A stretch of 64,000 nucleotides of DNA from Mumia sp. Pv4-285 (GCF_041320275.1 NZ_CP162023.1:1116001-1180000); one strand, 5' to 3'. Positions 51,891 through 60,892 are shown, counted from the stretch's first letter. Numbers and translations are program-made. Notes: generated by a model not told the origin, from the letters alone.

Positions 51891-52928
51891 GTGACGACCG
51901 CCGACTCCGGGCCGTCGTCTGCGCTGCGGGAGATCGCGTACTGGCTCGAACGCCAACGGGCCGAGCCGCGGCGGCCGATGGCGTACCGCAAGGCGGCCGA
52001 CGTCTACGACGAGCTCGACGACGAGCGCCGTGAGGCTCTCGCGCGCCGAGACTCGTGGGCCGAGCTCTCGGGCATCGGCCCGAAGACGGCGGCGGTCATC
52101 GCGCAGGCGCTGGCGGGCGACGTCCCGGAGACGCTCGCGCGCCTCCGCGCGAGCGCCGACCCCGTCGTCGGCGACGACACCGCACTCCGGGCGGCGCTGC
52201 GAGGCGACCTTCACACGCACTCGACGTGGTCGGACGGTGGCGCGTCGATCGAGGAGATGATGCGGACCGCGATCCGGCTGGGCCACGACTACTGCGCGCT
52301 CACCGACCACTCGCCGAGGCTGACCGTCGCCCGGGGGCTCTCGCCCGAGCGGCTCCGAGAACAGCTCGACGTCGTCGCACGGCTGAACGAGGAGTTGGCG
52401 CCGTTCCGGATCCTCACCGGGATCGAGGTGGACATCCTCGACGACGGCAGCCTCGACCAGGAGCCTGAGCTCCTCGACCGGCTCGACGTCGTCGTCGCGA
52501 GCATCCACTCGCGGCTGAAGGACGACGCAGACACGATGACGCGCCGCATGGTCACCGCCGTCGCAAATCCCCACACCGACATCCTCGGTCACGTGACCGG
52601 GCGCCTCGTCGAGGGCTCGCGTGGCAAGCGTCCGGAGTCCGCGTTCCACGCGGAGCTGGTGTTCGAGGCCTGCAAGCAGTTCGGGACGGCGCTGGAGATC
52701 AACAGCCGACCTGAGCGGCGCGACCCGCCGTCACGTCTCCTCGAGGTCGCCGTGGAGCGAGGGTGCCTGTTCTCGATCGACACCGACGCGCACGCGCCGG
52801 GGCAGCTGTCGTGGCAGGGGCTCGCCTGTGCACGGGCCGAGGCCGTCGGCATCACCGCGGACAGGGTGGTCAACAGCTGGCCGCTCGACGACCTTCTCGC
52901 GTGGACCGGGGGTGGGGGTCGGCCGTGA
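51891..52928 (+). CDS. PHP-domain phosphoesterase with PolX-like HhH N-terminus
   Basis: 345 residues, GTG start. Residues about 8-95 resemble the helix-hairpin-helix 8-kDa domain of DNA polymerase X (LREIAYWLERQRAEPRRPMAYRKAADVY, WAELSGIGPKTAAVIAQALAG). It leads directly to a PHP domain: GDLHTHSTWSDGGASIEEM, YCALTDHSPR, GIEVDIL, VASIHSRL, ILGHVTGRL, LEINSRPERRDPP and FSIDTDAHAPGQL, which supply the trinuclear metal ligands. The polymerase palm and fingers of PolX are absent. It is likely a 3'-5' exonuclease or phosphoesterase acting on DNA ends. Confidence 0.88.
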   Translation: MTTADSGPSSALREIAYWLERQRAEPRRPMAYRKAADVYDELDDERREALARRDSWAELSGIGPKTAAVIAQALAGDVPETLARLRASADPVVGDDTALRAALRGDLHTHSTWSDGGASIEEMMRTAIRLGHDYCALTDHSPRLTVARGLSPERLREQLDVVARLNEELAPFRILTGIEVDILDDGSLDQEPELLDRLDVVVASIHSRLKDDADTMTRRMVTAVANPHTDILGHVTGRLVEGSRGKRPESAFHAELVFEACKQFGTALEINSRPERRDPPSRLLEVAVERGCLFSIDTDAHAPGQLSWQGLACARAEAVGITADRVVNSWPLDDLLAWTGGGGRP

Positions 52929-52931
52929 GGG

Positions 52932-54545
52932 TCACAGCAGCACGCCGGGGTTGAGGATCCCGGCCGGGTCGAGCGTGCGTTTCACTGCTGCGAGCGCCGC
53001 GGCGAACGGTTCGGGGCGCTGCTGGGCGTACCAGGGCCGGTGGTCGCGACCCACCGCGTGGTGGTGCGTGATCGTGCCGCCGTGGGTGATGATCGCCTCC
53101 GAGACGGCCGCCTTCACCTCGTCCCACTGGCCGACGAGGCTGTCCCACCGGCCCGCCGCGTACACGCCGTAGTACGGCGCAGGACCGTCGGGATAGACGT
53201 GGGTGAAGCGGCACGTCACGACCCCGACGCCGCACACCTCGGTGATGGCGGCGGTCGCGGCCTCCGTGATCGCCGCGTGCAGGGCAGGGAACCGGTCCCA
53301 GGTGGTCGCGGTCTCGAACGTCTCCGCGATCACCGAGCGCGCCGCGAGTGCGTCGCGTTGGTACGGCATCCGGAGGAACGACGAGCGCCATGCCGATGCC
53401 GACGCATCGCGTGCGGTCGCGCCGCTGTCGGTCGCGCCGCCGGTCGAGCCGTCGTCGGTCGGGACACCGCCGTGGTCGCGACAGATCTCGACCGCGCGAG
53501 CCAGTGCGACGTCGACGGGATGGTCTGCCGACTCGAAACCCAGTACGAGCACGCCGCCGCCGACCGTCGCACCGGCGTTGAGGTAGGCCTCGGCCGGGTC
53601 GAGCAGACGGCAGTTCGCCGGGTGGAGCGCGGACTGCGCCACCTCGCGGGTCGCCGCCACCGCAGACTCCCAGCCGTCGAAGTGCACCGACGTCCCGGCG
53701 CGCCAGCGCGGCCGGTCCTGCAGCCGCATCCAGGCTTCGGTGATCACCCCGAGGGTGCCCTCGGACCCGAGGAACATCCGGTCGGGGGACGGGCCCGCGC
53801 CGGACCCCGGAAGGCGCCGCGACTCGCCGACGCCGTACGGCGACACGACGCGCAGCGACTCGGTCAGGTCGTCGATGTGGGTGTGGAGCGTGGCGAAGTG
53901 GCCGCCGGCGCGGGTCGCGAGCCAGCCGCCGAGCGTGGAGAACTCGAACGACTGCGGGAAGTGCCGGAGTGTGAGGTCGTACGGTCGCAGCTGGCCCTCG
54001 AGGTGGGGGCCGAGCACTCCGGCCTGGATGCGGGCGGCACGGCTCGTGCGGTCGACCTCCAGCACGCGGTCCATCGCCGTCACGTCGAGGGAGACAGCAC
54101 CCGCGTAGTCACCCTCGAGCCGTGCCTCGACCCCGCCGACGACCGAGCTGCCACCGCCGTACGGGATGACGGCGACGCCTGCGCGCGAGCACCAGTCGAG
54201 CACGTCGACGACGTCGCGCTCGGTCCGTGGCCGGACCACCACGTCAGGAGCGTGGGCCAGGTCGCCGCGCAGGTTGCGGACGACGTCCCGGTACGCCTTG
54301 CCGTGGGTGTGCGCCGCCCGGTCGACAGGGTCGGTGCTGCAGAGGTCTGCCAAGGAGGCGGGTGCCTCGACGCGGACGGCGGGCAGCGCGTCGACTCCGA
54401 CGTCAGGGGGTTCGTGTGCCGTCAGGTCGGCGTCGGGCAGCATCCCGGAGACGCGCTGAACCAGGGCGTCGGTCTCGAGCGGGTCGAGCGCACCCTCAGC
54501 AGTGCCCCAGCCCCACCACGATCGCGTCGCTCCGTTGTCCGCCAT
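52932..54545 (-). CDS. FAD-binding oxidase, alkyl-dihydroxyacetonephosphate synthase-like
   Basis: 537 residues from the ATG at 54545. N-terminal WWGWGTAEGA motif, PCMH FAD domain (VVRPRTERDVVDVLDWCSRAGVAVIPYGGGSSVVGGV, FPQSFEFSTLGGWLATRAGGHFATLHTHIDDL, given by core words), then the cap. The C-terminus has THHHAVGRDHRPWY, corresponding to the active-site His cluster HHH-x-G of ADAPS, and ends with ILNPGVLL. ADAPS exchanges the acyl chain of acyl-DHAP for a fatty alcohol, forming ether lipids. Actinobacterial relatives are widespread and may act on other glycolate-like substrates. No acyl-DHAP gene is adjacent. Confidence 0.85.
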   Translation of the reverse strand: MADNGATRSWWGWGTAEGALDPLETDALVQRVSGMLPDADLTAHEPPDVGVDALPAVRVEAPASLADLCSTDPVDRAAHTHGKAYRDVVRNLRGDLAHAPDVVVRPRTERDVVDVLDWCSRAGVAVIPYGGGSSVVGGVEARLEGDYAGAVSLDVTAMDRVLEVDRTSRAARIQAGVLGPHLEGQLRPYDLTLRHFPQSFEFSTLGGWLATRAGGHFATLHTHIDDLTESLRVVSPYGVGESRRLPGSGAGPSPDRMFLGSEGTLGVITEAWMRLQDRPRWRAGTSVHFDGWESAVAATREVAQSALHPANCRLLDPAEAYLNAGATVGGGVLVLGFESADHPVDVALARAVEICRDHGGVPTDDGSTGGATDSGATARDASASAWRSSFLRMPYQRDALAARSVIAETFETATTWDRFPALHAAITEAATAAITEVCGVGVVTCRFTHVYPDGPAPYYGVYAAGRWDSLVGQWDEVKAAVSEAIITHGGTITHHHAVGRDHRPWYAQQRPEPFAAALAAVKRTLDPAGILNPGVLL

Positions 54546-54603
54546 GGCGCGGGACTCTACTGCACCGGGCGGTCGCACGGCTGACGTCGTCGGTGCCGGG
54601 GCG

Positions 54604-54609
54604 TAGCGT
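54604..54609 (+). promoter_or_regulatory. Candidate -10 box of the DUF2277 gene
   Basis: TAGCGT ends 6 bases before the ATG at 54616, predicting a leaderless transcript. Confidence 0.4.
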
Positions 54610-54615
54610 GGAAGC

Positions 54616-54894
54616 ATGTGCCGCAACATCCGAACCCTTCACAACTTCGAGCCGCACGCGACCGACACCGAGATCGAGGCCGCGGCCCTCCAGTACGTCC
54701 GCAAGGTCAGCGGGATGAACAAGCCCTCGCAGGCCAACGAGGAGGTGTTCGAGAGGGCGGTCCACGAGATCGCGCACATCACGCAGCACCTCCTCGCAGA
54801 CCTGGTGACGCAGGCGCCGCCGAAGGACCGCGAGGTCGAGGCCGCCAAGGCGAAGGCCCGTGCGGCAAAGCGCTACGGGACGCTCGCGAGCTAG
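54616..54894 (+). CDS. DUF2277 family protein
   Basis: A 92-residue protein with the DUF2277 signature start MCRNIRTLHNFEPHATDTEI, the following AALQYVRKVSGMNKPSQANEEVFERAV and a helical, positively charged C-terminus. Cys2 directly after the initiator is strongly conserved in the family. Function is unknown. Its stop TAG and that of the convergent hydrolase share the tetranucleotide ctag at 54891-54894. Confidence 0.9.
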   Translation: MCRNIRTLHNFEPHATDTEIEAAALQYVRKVSGMNKPSQANEEVFERAVHEIAHITQHLLADLVTQAPPKDREVEAAKAKARAAKRYGTLAS

Positions 54895-55973
54895 GACGTC
54901 TGGGCTCGCAAGAACCGCACGGTCTGCCGCATCGACGCCGGCCACTGCGGTCCGAAGGCGTGCCCTTCCCCCTCGAACCAGACGAGCCGTACGGCCTTGC
55001 CTGCACCCTCGAACGCGGCAGCCGTCTGTCGGGCCCACCGTGGCGGACAGGTGTCGTCGGCGGTGCCGTGCAGGATGAGCAGCGGCTCCGTCGCCCGGTC
55101 GACGTACGTCCTCGGCGACGCCTGCGCCCAGAACGTCGGGTTCTCCTCGGGGGTGCCATGGGCACGCACGATCCTCGCGGCAACCTCGGGCCGGTCGTTC
55201 GCGATCCACCGCTCGTAGTTGTCGACGGTGTCGCTGCTGACCGAGGCGAACACCACCGCGGCGTCGACGAGGCCGGGCTGCGTCACCAGCACGTTCTGCA
55301 CGACGCCGCCGCCCATGGAACGCCCGACCAGACCGACGCGCTCGCCGTCCAGCCTCGGGTCGTCCGACCGTCGCACGGCGTGGACGGCGTTGATCACGTC
55401 CTCGGTGTAGCCGAGCCGGAGGTCGCGCTCAGCGGTCGGGTCGTCGTCGGAGGACGCGTGGTTGCGGTAGTCGACGTGCAGGACCGCGAAGCCCTCACGC
55501 GCCAGGTAGTCCTGCTCGCGCATCATGCCGCGCCCGGTCGTGTAGATCGCCGGGTCGATGTAGCCGTGGGCCAGGATCGCCACCGGGAACGGGCCGTCGC
55601 CACGGGGGATGTTGAGGATGCCGGAGATCCGCAGGTCGCCGCTGCGGTAGGTGACCGCGTGACGGACGTACGAGTCGGTGCGCGCGAGCGTCTCCCGCAG
55701 CCGCAGGGCGCGGCCGTCGTACTCCTTGGCCATCAGCGCCGGGAGCGACACCGTGCTCTCGGCGGTCGGGAGAGCGGGTGGCGTGGGGGGCGGCGCGCTG
55801 GGGCTCGGGCTCGGCGCGGCCGGGGGTGGCGGGTCGGTCGCCGTGGCCGTGCTGGGCGCCGTGGCCGTCGGTCCTGTCGGCCCGGCGTCGTCCTCGGTGC
55901 GCTCGCCGGTGCACGCCGCGGTCGCCAGAAGGGCGATCGCGGCCACCCCCGTGCGTACCGGCGTGATCCGCAT
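54891..55973 (-). CDS. Alpha/beta-hydrolase lipoprotein, S9/dienelactone-hydrolase-like
   Basis: 360 residues. Lipoprotein signal RTGVAAIALLATAAC with the lipobox TAAC (Cys at residue 21), then an A/P/T/S linker of about 50 residues. Hydrolase core: nucleophile elbow VGLVGRSMGGGVVQNV, oxyanion region VAILAHGYIDP, acid LLILHGTADDTCPPRW and His in FEGEGHAFGPQW. The layout is that of surface-attached prolyl-oligopeptidase-related esterases. The substrate (ester or peptide) is open. No other gene is on its transcript. Confidence 0.87.
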   Translation of the reverse strand: MRITPVRTGVAAIALLATAACTGERTEDDAGPTGPTATAPSTATATDPPPPAAPSPSPSAPPPTPPALPTAESTVSLPALMAKEYDGRALRLRETLARTDSYVRHAVTYRSGDLRISGILNIPRGDGPFPVAILAHGYIDPAIYTTGRGMMREQDYLAREGFAVLHVDYRNHASSDDDPTAERDLRLGYTEDVINAVHAVRRSDDPRLDGERVGLVGRSMGGGVVQNVLVTQPGLVDAAVVFASVSSDTVDNYERWIANDRPEVAARIVRAHGTPEENPTFWAQASPRTYVDRATEPLLILHGTADDTCPPRWARQTAAAFEGAGKAVRLVWFEGEGHAFGPQWPASMRQTVRFLRAQTS

Positions 55974-56081
55974 AGGACCAGTCTGCCCTGCGACCCTGCT
56001 GTCGCGGCAGGTGAAACCGCGGTGAAAGCGGGCGGGAGCAGCGTGGCCGGGTCACGAACTCACGAGACGAGGAGGACGACC

Positions 56082-57380
56082 ATGCACGTCCAGGCTCTGG
56101 CAACGATCGCCGGCGCCGGGCTGACCGCTGCGCTTCTCAGTGCATCGGCACCCGCGCACCACGGACATCCGGGCCACGGCGGCCACCCCTCACACGGGCA
56201 GAAGCAGCGGGTGACGGCGGTGGTCCAGGACTACTTCACCGACCGGGACCGAGGGTGGTTGCCGCCGACCGAGCAACCTGCACCCGCGGTCGCCGCTTCG
56301 CGCGTCGCGGCCCAGCCCGCAGCCGTCTCGCAGGAGGTCGACGACGTCGCGCGGGCGGCGGCGGAGGAGCGCGGGCTCGTCGTCGAGGACGTCAGCACGG
56401 CGTTCCCGAGAAGGACGCAGGTGAAGATCCGCGGACACCGCGCGACGGTCACGACGACGCCCACGACCTTCCTGGAATGGGCCGACCAGAAGCTCGGGGA
56501 GTCCAGCCTCGCCGACACCTACCGGGTCGAGCTCACGCGGACTCGGGGCAAGGTGTCGACACCGGGCGGCGACTGGCGCATCGTGAAGGTCTCGCTCGTC
56601 GACCCGCCGACGACCGAGGAGTCCGCTCGCGGCTCGGCGGGGAGGCCGAAGCCACGGTCGAACGTGGACCGGAAGGCCGCCGCGAGGCGCGCTTCCCCGG
56701 CCGACGCCAAGGACGTCGGGACGCTCGACACCCACACGTACGACCGTGAGGCGGCTGCTCAGTATGCCCGGTACTGGTCGGGATCGGACCGCATCACGTT
56801 CCTGGGGACGACCTTCGTGGTCCCGCGGTACAACAGCGACTGGGACCACGTGTGGGAGGAGCACCCGTCGGACGTGAACGACTGCACGAACTTCACGTCG
56901 CAGATGCTGTACGCCGGCGGCTGGACCACGAACGGTGGCATCGATCCCGGAGACCTCGACAACTGGACCGACTCGCTCTGGGGGCCGTCGAACGCCTCCG
57001 AGACATGGACGATCGCGTACCAGCAATGGCGGTACGGCAAGCACTCCGACCGCGCGGAGCACTGGAAGTCCGGACGGCCGAGCGAGACGGACAGGATCTG
57101 GGACCTCGAGCCCGGCGACCTGCTCTACGCGGACTGGGACCCGGACGAGAAGCCTGACGGGAGGATCGACCACGCGATGGCGATCTCGGGGACGTACACC
57201 GAGCTCGGGTTCACCGAGCCGACGTACTCCCAGCACACGCCGCACCGCCACAACATCCCGTTGAGCGTCGGCATCAAGATCGCGATGTCGGAGCCCGGCT
57301 CCGGCGGTGGCCCCGACAACGGACAGGGGAGGGACGTGATCTACTACCCGGTCCACGTGAAGGACGAGTTCACCGACTGA
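56082..57380 (+). CDS. Secreted amidase-domain protein (cell-wall hydrolase-like)
   Basis: 432 residues from the ATG at 56082 behind GAGGAGG; the longer open frame upstream lacks a signal peptide. The signal ALATIAGAGLTAALLSASAPA is followed by an H/G-rich stretch and an N-terminal domain of about 150 residues. The C-terminal half matches the putative amidase domain (PF12671-like): YDREAAAQYARYWSG, NDCTNFTSQMLYAGG with the candidate nucleophile Cys, WTNGGIDP-like loop, LEPGDLLYADWD and RIDHAMAISG with the His. This NlpC/P60-like papain fold is suited to peptide amide cleavage, possibly of peptidoglycan. Confidence 0.85.
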   Translation: MHVQALATIAGAGLTAALLSASAPAHHGHPGHGGHPSHGQKQRVTAVVQDYFTDRDRGWLPPTEQPAPAVAASRVAAQPAAVSQEVDDVARAAAEERGLVVEDVSTAFPRRTQVKIRGHRATVTTTPTTFLEWADQKLGESSLADTYRVELTRTRGKVSTPGGDWRIVKVSLVDPPTTEESARGSAGRPKPRSNVDRKAAARRASPADAKDVGTLDTHTYDREAAAQYARYWSGSDRITFLGTTFVVPRYNSDWDHVWEEHPSDVNDCTNFTSQMLYAGGWTTNGGIDPGDLDNWTDSLWGPSNASETWTIAYQQWRYGKHSDRAEHWKSGRPSETDRIWDLEPGDLLYADWDPDEKPDGRIDHAMAISGTYTELGFTEPTYSQHTPHRHNIPLSVGIKIAMSEPGSGGGPDNGQGRDVIYYPVHVKDEFTD

Positions 57381-57393
57381 GCTGAGTCGTCCC

Positions 57394-57440
57394 GACGGCG
57401 AAGGCCGGGGCCGCCGCGAGGCGACCCCGGCCCTTCGTCG
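57394..57440. terminator. Bidirectional terminator between amidase and msrA genes
   Basis: Near-palindrome with gaaggccggggc pairing with ccccggcccttc (one bulge) and flanking cgac/gtcg, between convergent stops at 57380 and 57453. Confidence 0.65.
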
Positions 57441-57452
57441 GACGGAGCGTGA

Positions 57453-58088
57453 TCAGCTGGTCGTGTAGGCGACGCCCGTGGAGTGGTTCGGGCAGTAGCC
57501 GAACGGGTTCTTCACGAGGTACTGCTGGTGGTAGTCCTCCGCGTACCAGTAGTCACGCAGCGGCGCGATCGTCGTGGTGATCTCGCCGTAGCCGGACGCG
57601 GTCATCCGCTTCTGGTACGCCGTGCGGGACGCCTCAGCCTGCTCCTGCTGCTCTGGCGTCGTGGTGTAGATGACGGATCGGTACTGCGTGCCACGGTCGT
57701 TGCCCTGCCGCATCCCCTGGGTCGGGTCGTGGTTCTCCCAGAAGACCTTGAGCAGGTCGTCGAAGGAGACCTTGGCGGGGTCGTAGATCACGCGTACGAC
57801 CTCGGCGTGACCGGTGCGACCCGAGCACACCTCCTCGTACGTCGGGTTCTGCGTGAAGCCTCCGGCGTATCCGACCGACGTCGACCAGACGCCGGGGACG
57901 TTCCAGAAGGTCTGCTCCTCACCCCAGAAGCAGCCGAGACCGAGCACCACGACCTCGTAGCCGTCCGGCGGATCGGCCATGATCGGTGTGCCCAGCACGA
58001 GGTGCTGGTCTCCGACCGCGAACGGTCGGTCATCCCGGCCCGGCAGCGCCTGGTCCGGAGAGATGAGGTGCGTCTTGAACGAGAACAT
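57453..58088 (-). CDS. msrA: Peptide methionine sulfoxide reductase MsrA
   Basis: 211 residues from the ATG at 58088 with AGGAGGAACC upstream. The GCFWG catalytic motif is in [15 protein letters not shown] with Cys53; [22 protein letters not shown] and the C-terminal [14 protein letters not shown] with a probable resolving Cys are present. An N-terminal extension of about 40 residues precedes the core, as in Actinobacteria and E. coli MsrA. It reduces S-methionine sulfoxide in proteins using thioredoxin. Confidence 0.96.
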   Translation of the reverse strand: MFSFKTHLISPDQALPGRDDRPFAVGDQHLVLGTPIMADPPDGYEVVVLGLGCFWGEEQTFWNVPGVWSTSVGYAGGFTQNPTYEEVCSGRTGHAEVVRVIYDPAKVSFDDLLKVFWENHDPTQGMRQGNDRGTQYRSVIYTTTPEQQEQAEASRTAYQKRMTASGYGEITTTIAPLRDYWYAEDYHQQYLVKNPFGYCPNHSTGVAYTTS

Positions 58089-58199
58089 CTGGTTCCTCCT
58101 CTGGTCCACCACTCACAACCATGGCACCCCCTCGCGTGTTCCCGTCGGGGTTGTGCACCACGTCCGGCGCTGTCCGAGCGACGCACGAGAATCGAACGT

Positions 58200-59555
58200 A
58201 TGAGCGATCCGGTGGCACACCGCTTGATCGCCGACCTGCTCGGCCGGGTCGGTGATGCGGCCGCGGCTGCCGGTGTGCGTGTCGATGCCGCTCACGACTT
58301 CGAGATCGCGGCCGGCTCAGGTGCTGTCGAGGTGGTGGGGCTGTGCGAGTCGGTGGTGCGGATCGCACAGGGTCTGCAGGCTGACGCGGTGGCAGTCCTC
58401 GACGTCCGACGGCGTGAGGTGGTGGGCGAGTCGGTCGACGAGCGCGAGCTGTGTCGCTCGCTGTTCGCCGAGATCGGGCTGGCCCGGCAGGTCTCGGCGA
58501 CCGCGGGCGAGTCCACGTACCGGTTGACCCGCGACCTCGCCGACCACCCCGAGGCGCACGCGCTGCTGCACGAGGGTCGTGTGAACCAGTCGGTGGTGGC
58601 GGCGGTCTGCCGGGAGACCGTCTTCCTCGACCCGCAGCGGCGCGCCGAGGTCGATGCCGAGCTCGCCCCTGCCCTGGCAGAGCTCGGGCCCAAGCGTGCC
58701 GCCGCGGCGGCGCGGCGGCTGGTCATCGACAAGGAGCCGCACGCGGCGTTCGAGCGCACCGTGCGCGCCCGCGAGGAGCGACATGTCCGGCTGCGACCAG
58801 AGCTCGACGCGATGGCGACGCTGTCGGTCTACGCCCCGGCGGCTCAGCTCGTCGCCGCCTGGCAGCGCTTCGACAACGAGGCGTCCGCCCGTCGCGTTGA
58901 CGGTGACCCGCGCACGATCGCGAAGATCGCGTGCGACGCCGCCGTCGAGGCACTCACCGGCATCAGGGTCGCCACGGACGGCTCGGCGCAGGTGGGCGTC
59001 GAGGTCGGAGTGCTGATGCGGCCCGAGACGCTCTACGGCGCCGATGACGCCTCAGCGGTGCTCCAGGGCTACGGTCCGATCCCCGGTGAGCTCGCCCGAC
59101 AGCTGGCCACCGGCGAGCGCAGCTGGCTGCGGCGCTTCTTCACCCGGCCGGACGGACACCGCCTCGAAGCCGCCGACCCGAGGCGCCGCAGGTTTCCCGC
59201 CGGCGTCGCACGGCTGGTTCGCGCCGCCGACGACCTGTGTGCGCGGCTGTGGTGCGAGTGCCGGGTGCGCGAGATCGACCACGTCCTCCCGCACGCGCGC
59301 GGCGGCGAGTCCGTCCTGGACAACGCCGACGGCGACTGCCGCGCCGACAACCTCGTCAAGGAGACCCGCGGCTGGCGCGTCGACCGCGACCACGACGGAG
59401 TCCTGACCTGGTCGACACCGACCGGCCACCGGTACGAGTCACGCCACGGACAGCACGCAGCCGTCGCCCGGCTGAGCGGCACGTCGCCGCCGACCGGCAC
59501 GTGGTCACCGATGGAAGCCCGACTGCAGCACCTGGTGACTGTGTCACGCCGCTGA
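58200..59555 (+). CDS. DUF222 HNH-endonuclease-like protein (13E12 repeat family type)
   Basis: 451 residues from the ATG at 58200. The DUF222 helical region occupies about 30-340 (RIAQGLQADAVAVLDVRRREVV, SLFAEIGLARQVSATAGESTYRLTRDL as core blocks, AAAARRLVIDKEPHAAFERTVRAR). The HNH region at about 345-400 reads CARLWCECRVREIDHVLPHARGGESVLDNADGDCRADNLVKE, shown by its EIDHVLPHARGG and NLVKE parts; in many relatives it starts CxxPxC. Such proteins are common in multiple copies in Actinobacteria and are related to REP13E12 of M. tuberculosis. Whether this copy is mobile cannot be seen: no flanking repeat or target duplication is apparent. Confidence 0.88.
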   Translation: MSDPVAHRLIADLLGRVGDAAAAAGVRVDAAHDFEIAAGSGAVEVVGLCESVVRIAQGLQADAVAVLDVRRREVVGESVDERELCRSLFAEIGLARQVSATAGESTYRLTRDLADHPEAHALLHEGRVNQSVVAAVCRETVFLDPQRRAEVDAELAPALAELGPKRAAAAARRLVIDKEPHAAFERTVRAREERHVRLRPELDAMATLSVYAPAAQLVAAWQRFDNEASARRVDGDPRTIAKIACDAAVEALTGIRVATDGSAQVGVEVGVLMRPETLYGADDASAVLQGYGPIPGELARQLATGERSWLRRFFTRPDGHRLEAADPRRRRFPAGVARLVRAADDLCARLWCECRVREIDHVLPHARGGESVLDNADGDCRADNLVKETRGWRVDRDHDGVLTWSTPTGHRYESRHGQHAAVARLSGTSPPTGTWSPMEARLQHLVTVSRR

Positions 59556-59619
59556 CCGATCACTCTCAGTCGAGTCTCTGCCACGCTCGAGCGCCGCCTC
59601 GTACCCCAGATCCACCGGC

Positions 59620-59637
59620 GTTCGCCCATCGTTCACG
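59620..59637 (+). promoter_or_regulatory. Candidate PHO box upstream of the phosphodiesterase
   Basis: gttcgcc (59620-59626) and gttcacg (59631-59637) start 11 bases apart, the period of PhoP direct-repeat units (GTTCACC-like) known in Streptomyces. It lies 54 bases before the start codon. A weaker unit gatccac at 59609 is in the same phase. Confidence 0.5.
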
Positions 59638-59691
59638 CGACCCACCTCGGGGAGCCGCGCTCACGCAACCCTGCGCCGGTGGCATCGAGGC

Positions 59692-60846
59692 ATGAGATCG
59701 ATTCCCACCACCGTCCTCGCCGGCGTCGTTGCCGCACTGGCTGCGCCGATGATCGTCACCGCCGCGTCCTCCGCCTCGGCCGCCACCACCCACGACCGCG
59801 ACGCCTTCGACTCTCGAGGCCGCGACCACGTGCGCGCCACCATCGTCATCGCCCACCGCGGCGCGTCGGGGTACCGACCCGAGCACACCCTCGCCGCGTA
59901 CGAGCTCGCGATCCGTCAGGGCGCGGACGTCATCGAGCCCGACGTCGTCATCACCAAGGACAAGGTCCTCGTCGCGCGCCACGAGAACGAGATCGGGGGC
60001 ACCACCGACGTGGCTGACCACCCCGAGTTCGCCGCCCGCAAGACGACCAAGACCATCGATGGCCGCCCCGTCACGGGATGGTTCACCGAGGACTTCACCC
60101 TCGCCGAGCTCAAGACCCTCCGCGCCGAGGAGCGTCTGCCGCTGGTCCGCCCCGGCAACACGGCGTACGACGGGCGCTACACGGTTCCCACGCTCGACGA
60201 GGTGCTCGACCTCGCCCGCAAGGAGAGCATCCGCCGCGGGCGCCTGATCGGGGTCGCGCCGGAGACGAAGCACCCGACCTACTTCCAGTCGATCGGCAAG
60301 AACCTCGAAGATCCGCTGGTCCGCACTCTGAACCGCCGTGGGCTGAACCACCGCTGGTCGCCGGTGACGATCCAGTCGTTCGAGTCCGCCAACCTGAAGG
60401 CGCTGTCGAAGCGGGTCCGGGTGCCGATCGCCCAGAACGTGAGCCCGAGCGGCGCGCCGTACGACCACGTGGTCGCCGGCAATCCGACGACGTACGCCGA
60501 CATGGTCACCCCTGCGGGGCTGAAGGCGATGGCGAAGTACGCCGACGTCCTCAGCGCCGAGAAGAACGTCCTGATCCCGCGCACCCCGTCCGGGGCGCTC
60601 GGCACGCCGACGAACGTCGTCCGTGATGCACATCGGGCAGGTCTCGACGTCTACGCGTGGACGTTCCGGGCCGAGAACCAGTTCCTCCCCGTCGAGTTCC
60701 GAGAGGGCACCGATCCGAACGCCCACGGCGACCTCGACGGTGAGCTGCGCACCTTCTACGCGCTCGGCGTCGACGGTGTGTTCTCGGACTTCCCCGACCT
60801 CGCCGTCCGTGCGCGGTCGAGCCGCCTGGCGTCAGCGAACCGCTGA
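59692..60846 (+). CDS. Secreted glycerophosphodiester phosphodiesterase (GDPD)
   Basis: 384 residues with a signal peptide (IPTTVLAGVVAALAAPMIVTAASSASA). The GDPD fold: IAHRGASGYRPEHTLAAYELA with first His-Arg and Glu, GADVIEPDVVITKDKVLVARHENEIGGT (second His), LIGVAPETKHPTYF (the Glu-x-Lys), and ALGVDGVFSDFPDLA at the end. It hydrolyses glycerophosphodiesters to glycerol-3-phosphate and an alcohol outside the cell; relatives are GlpQ. A PHO-box-like direct repeat in front fits phosphate control. Confidence 0.93.
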   Translation: MRSIPTTVLAGVVAALAAPMIVTAASSASAATTHDRDAFDSRGRDHVRATIVIAHRGASGYRPEHTLAAYELAIRQGADVIEPDVVITKDKVLVARHENEIGGTTDVADHPEFAARKTTKTIDGRPVTGWFTEDFTLAELKTLRAEERLPLVRPGNTAYDGRYTVPTLDEVLDLARKESIRRGRLIGVAPETKHPTYFQSIGKNLEDPLVRTLNRRGLNHRWSPVTIQSFESANLKALSKRVRVPIAQNVSPSGAPYDHVVAGNPTTYADMVTPAGLKAMAKYADVLSAEKNVLIPRTPSGALGTPTNVVRDAHRAGLDVYAWTFRAENQFLPVEFREGTDPNAHGDLDGELRTFYALGVDGVFSDFPDLAVRARSSRLASANR

Positions 60847-60892
60847 CGACGCCCTCCCTGGCTCCTGTCCCGCATGCGATCGCCGCAGAGAC

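Noticed and set aside
58114-58155. Inverted repeat cacaacc/ggttgtg between msrA and the HNH gene as an operator
   Set aside because: Arms of only 7 bp around a 28-base spacer; too weak to call without comparison to relatives.
58200-59555. DUF222/HNH gene as an active mobile element
   Set aside because: No terminal repeats, target duplication or second ORF could be seen around it; only family membership hints at mobility.
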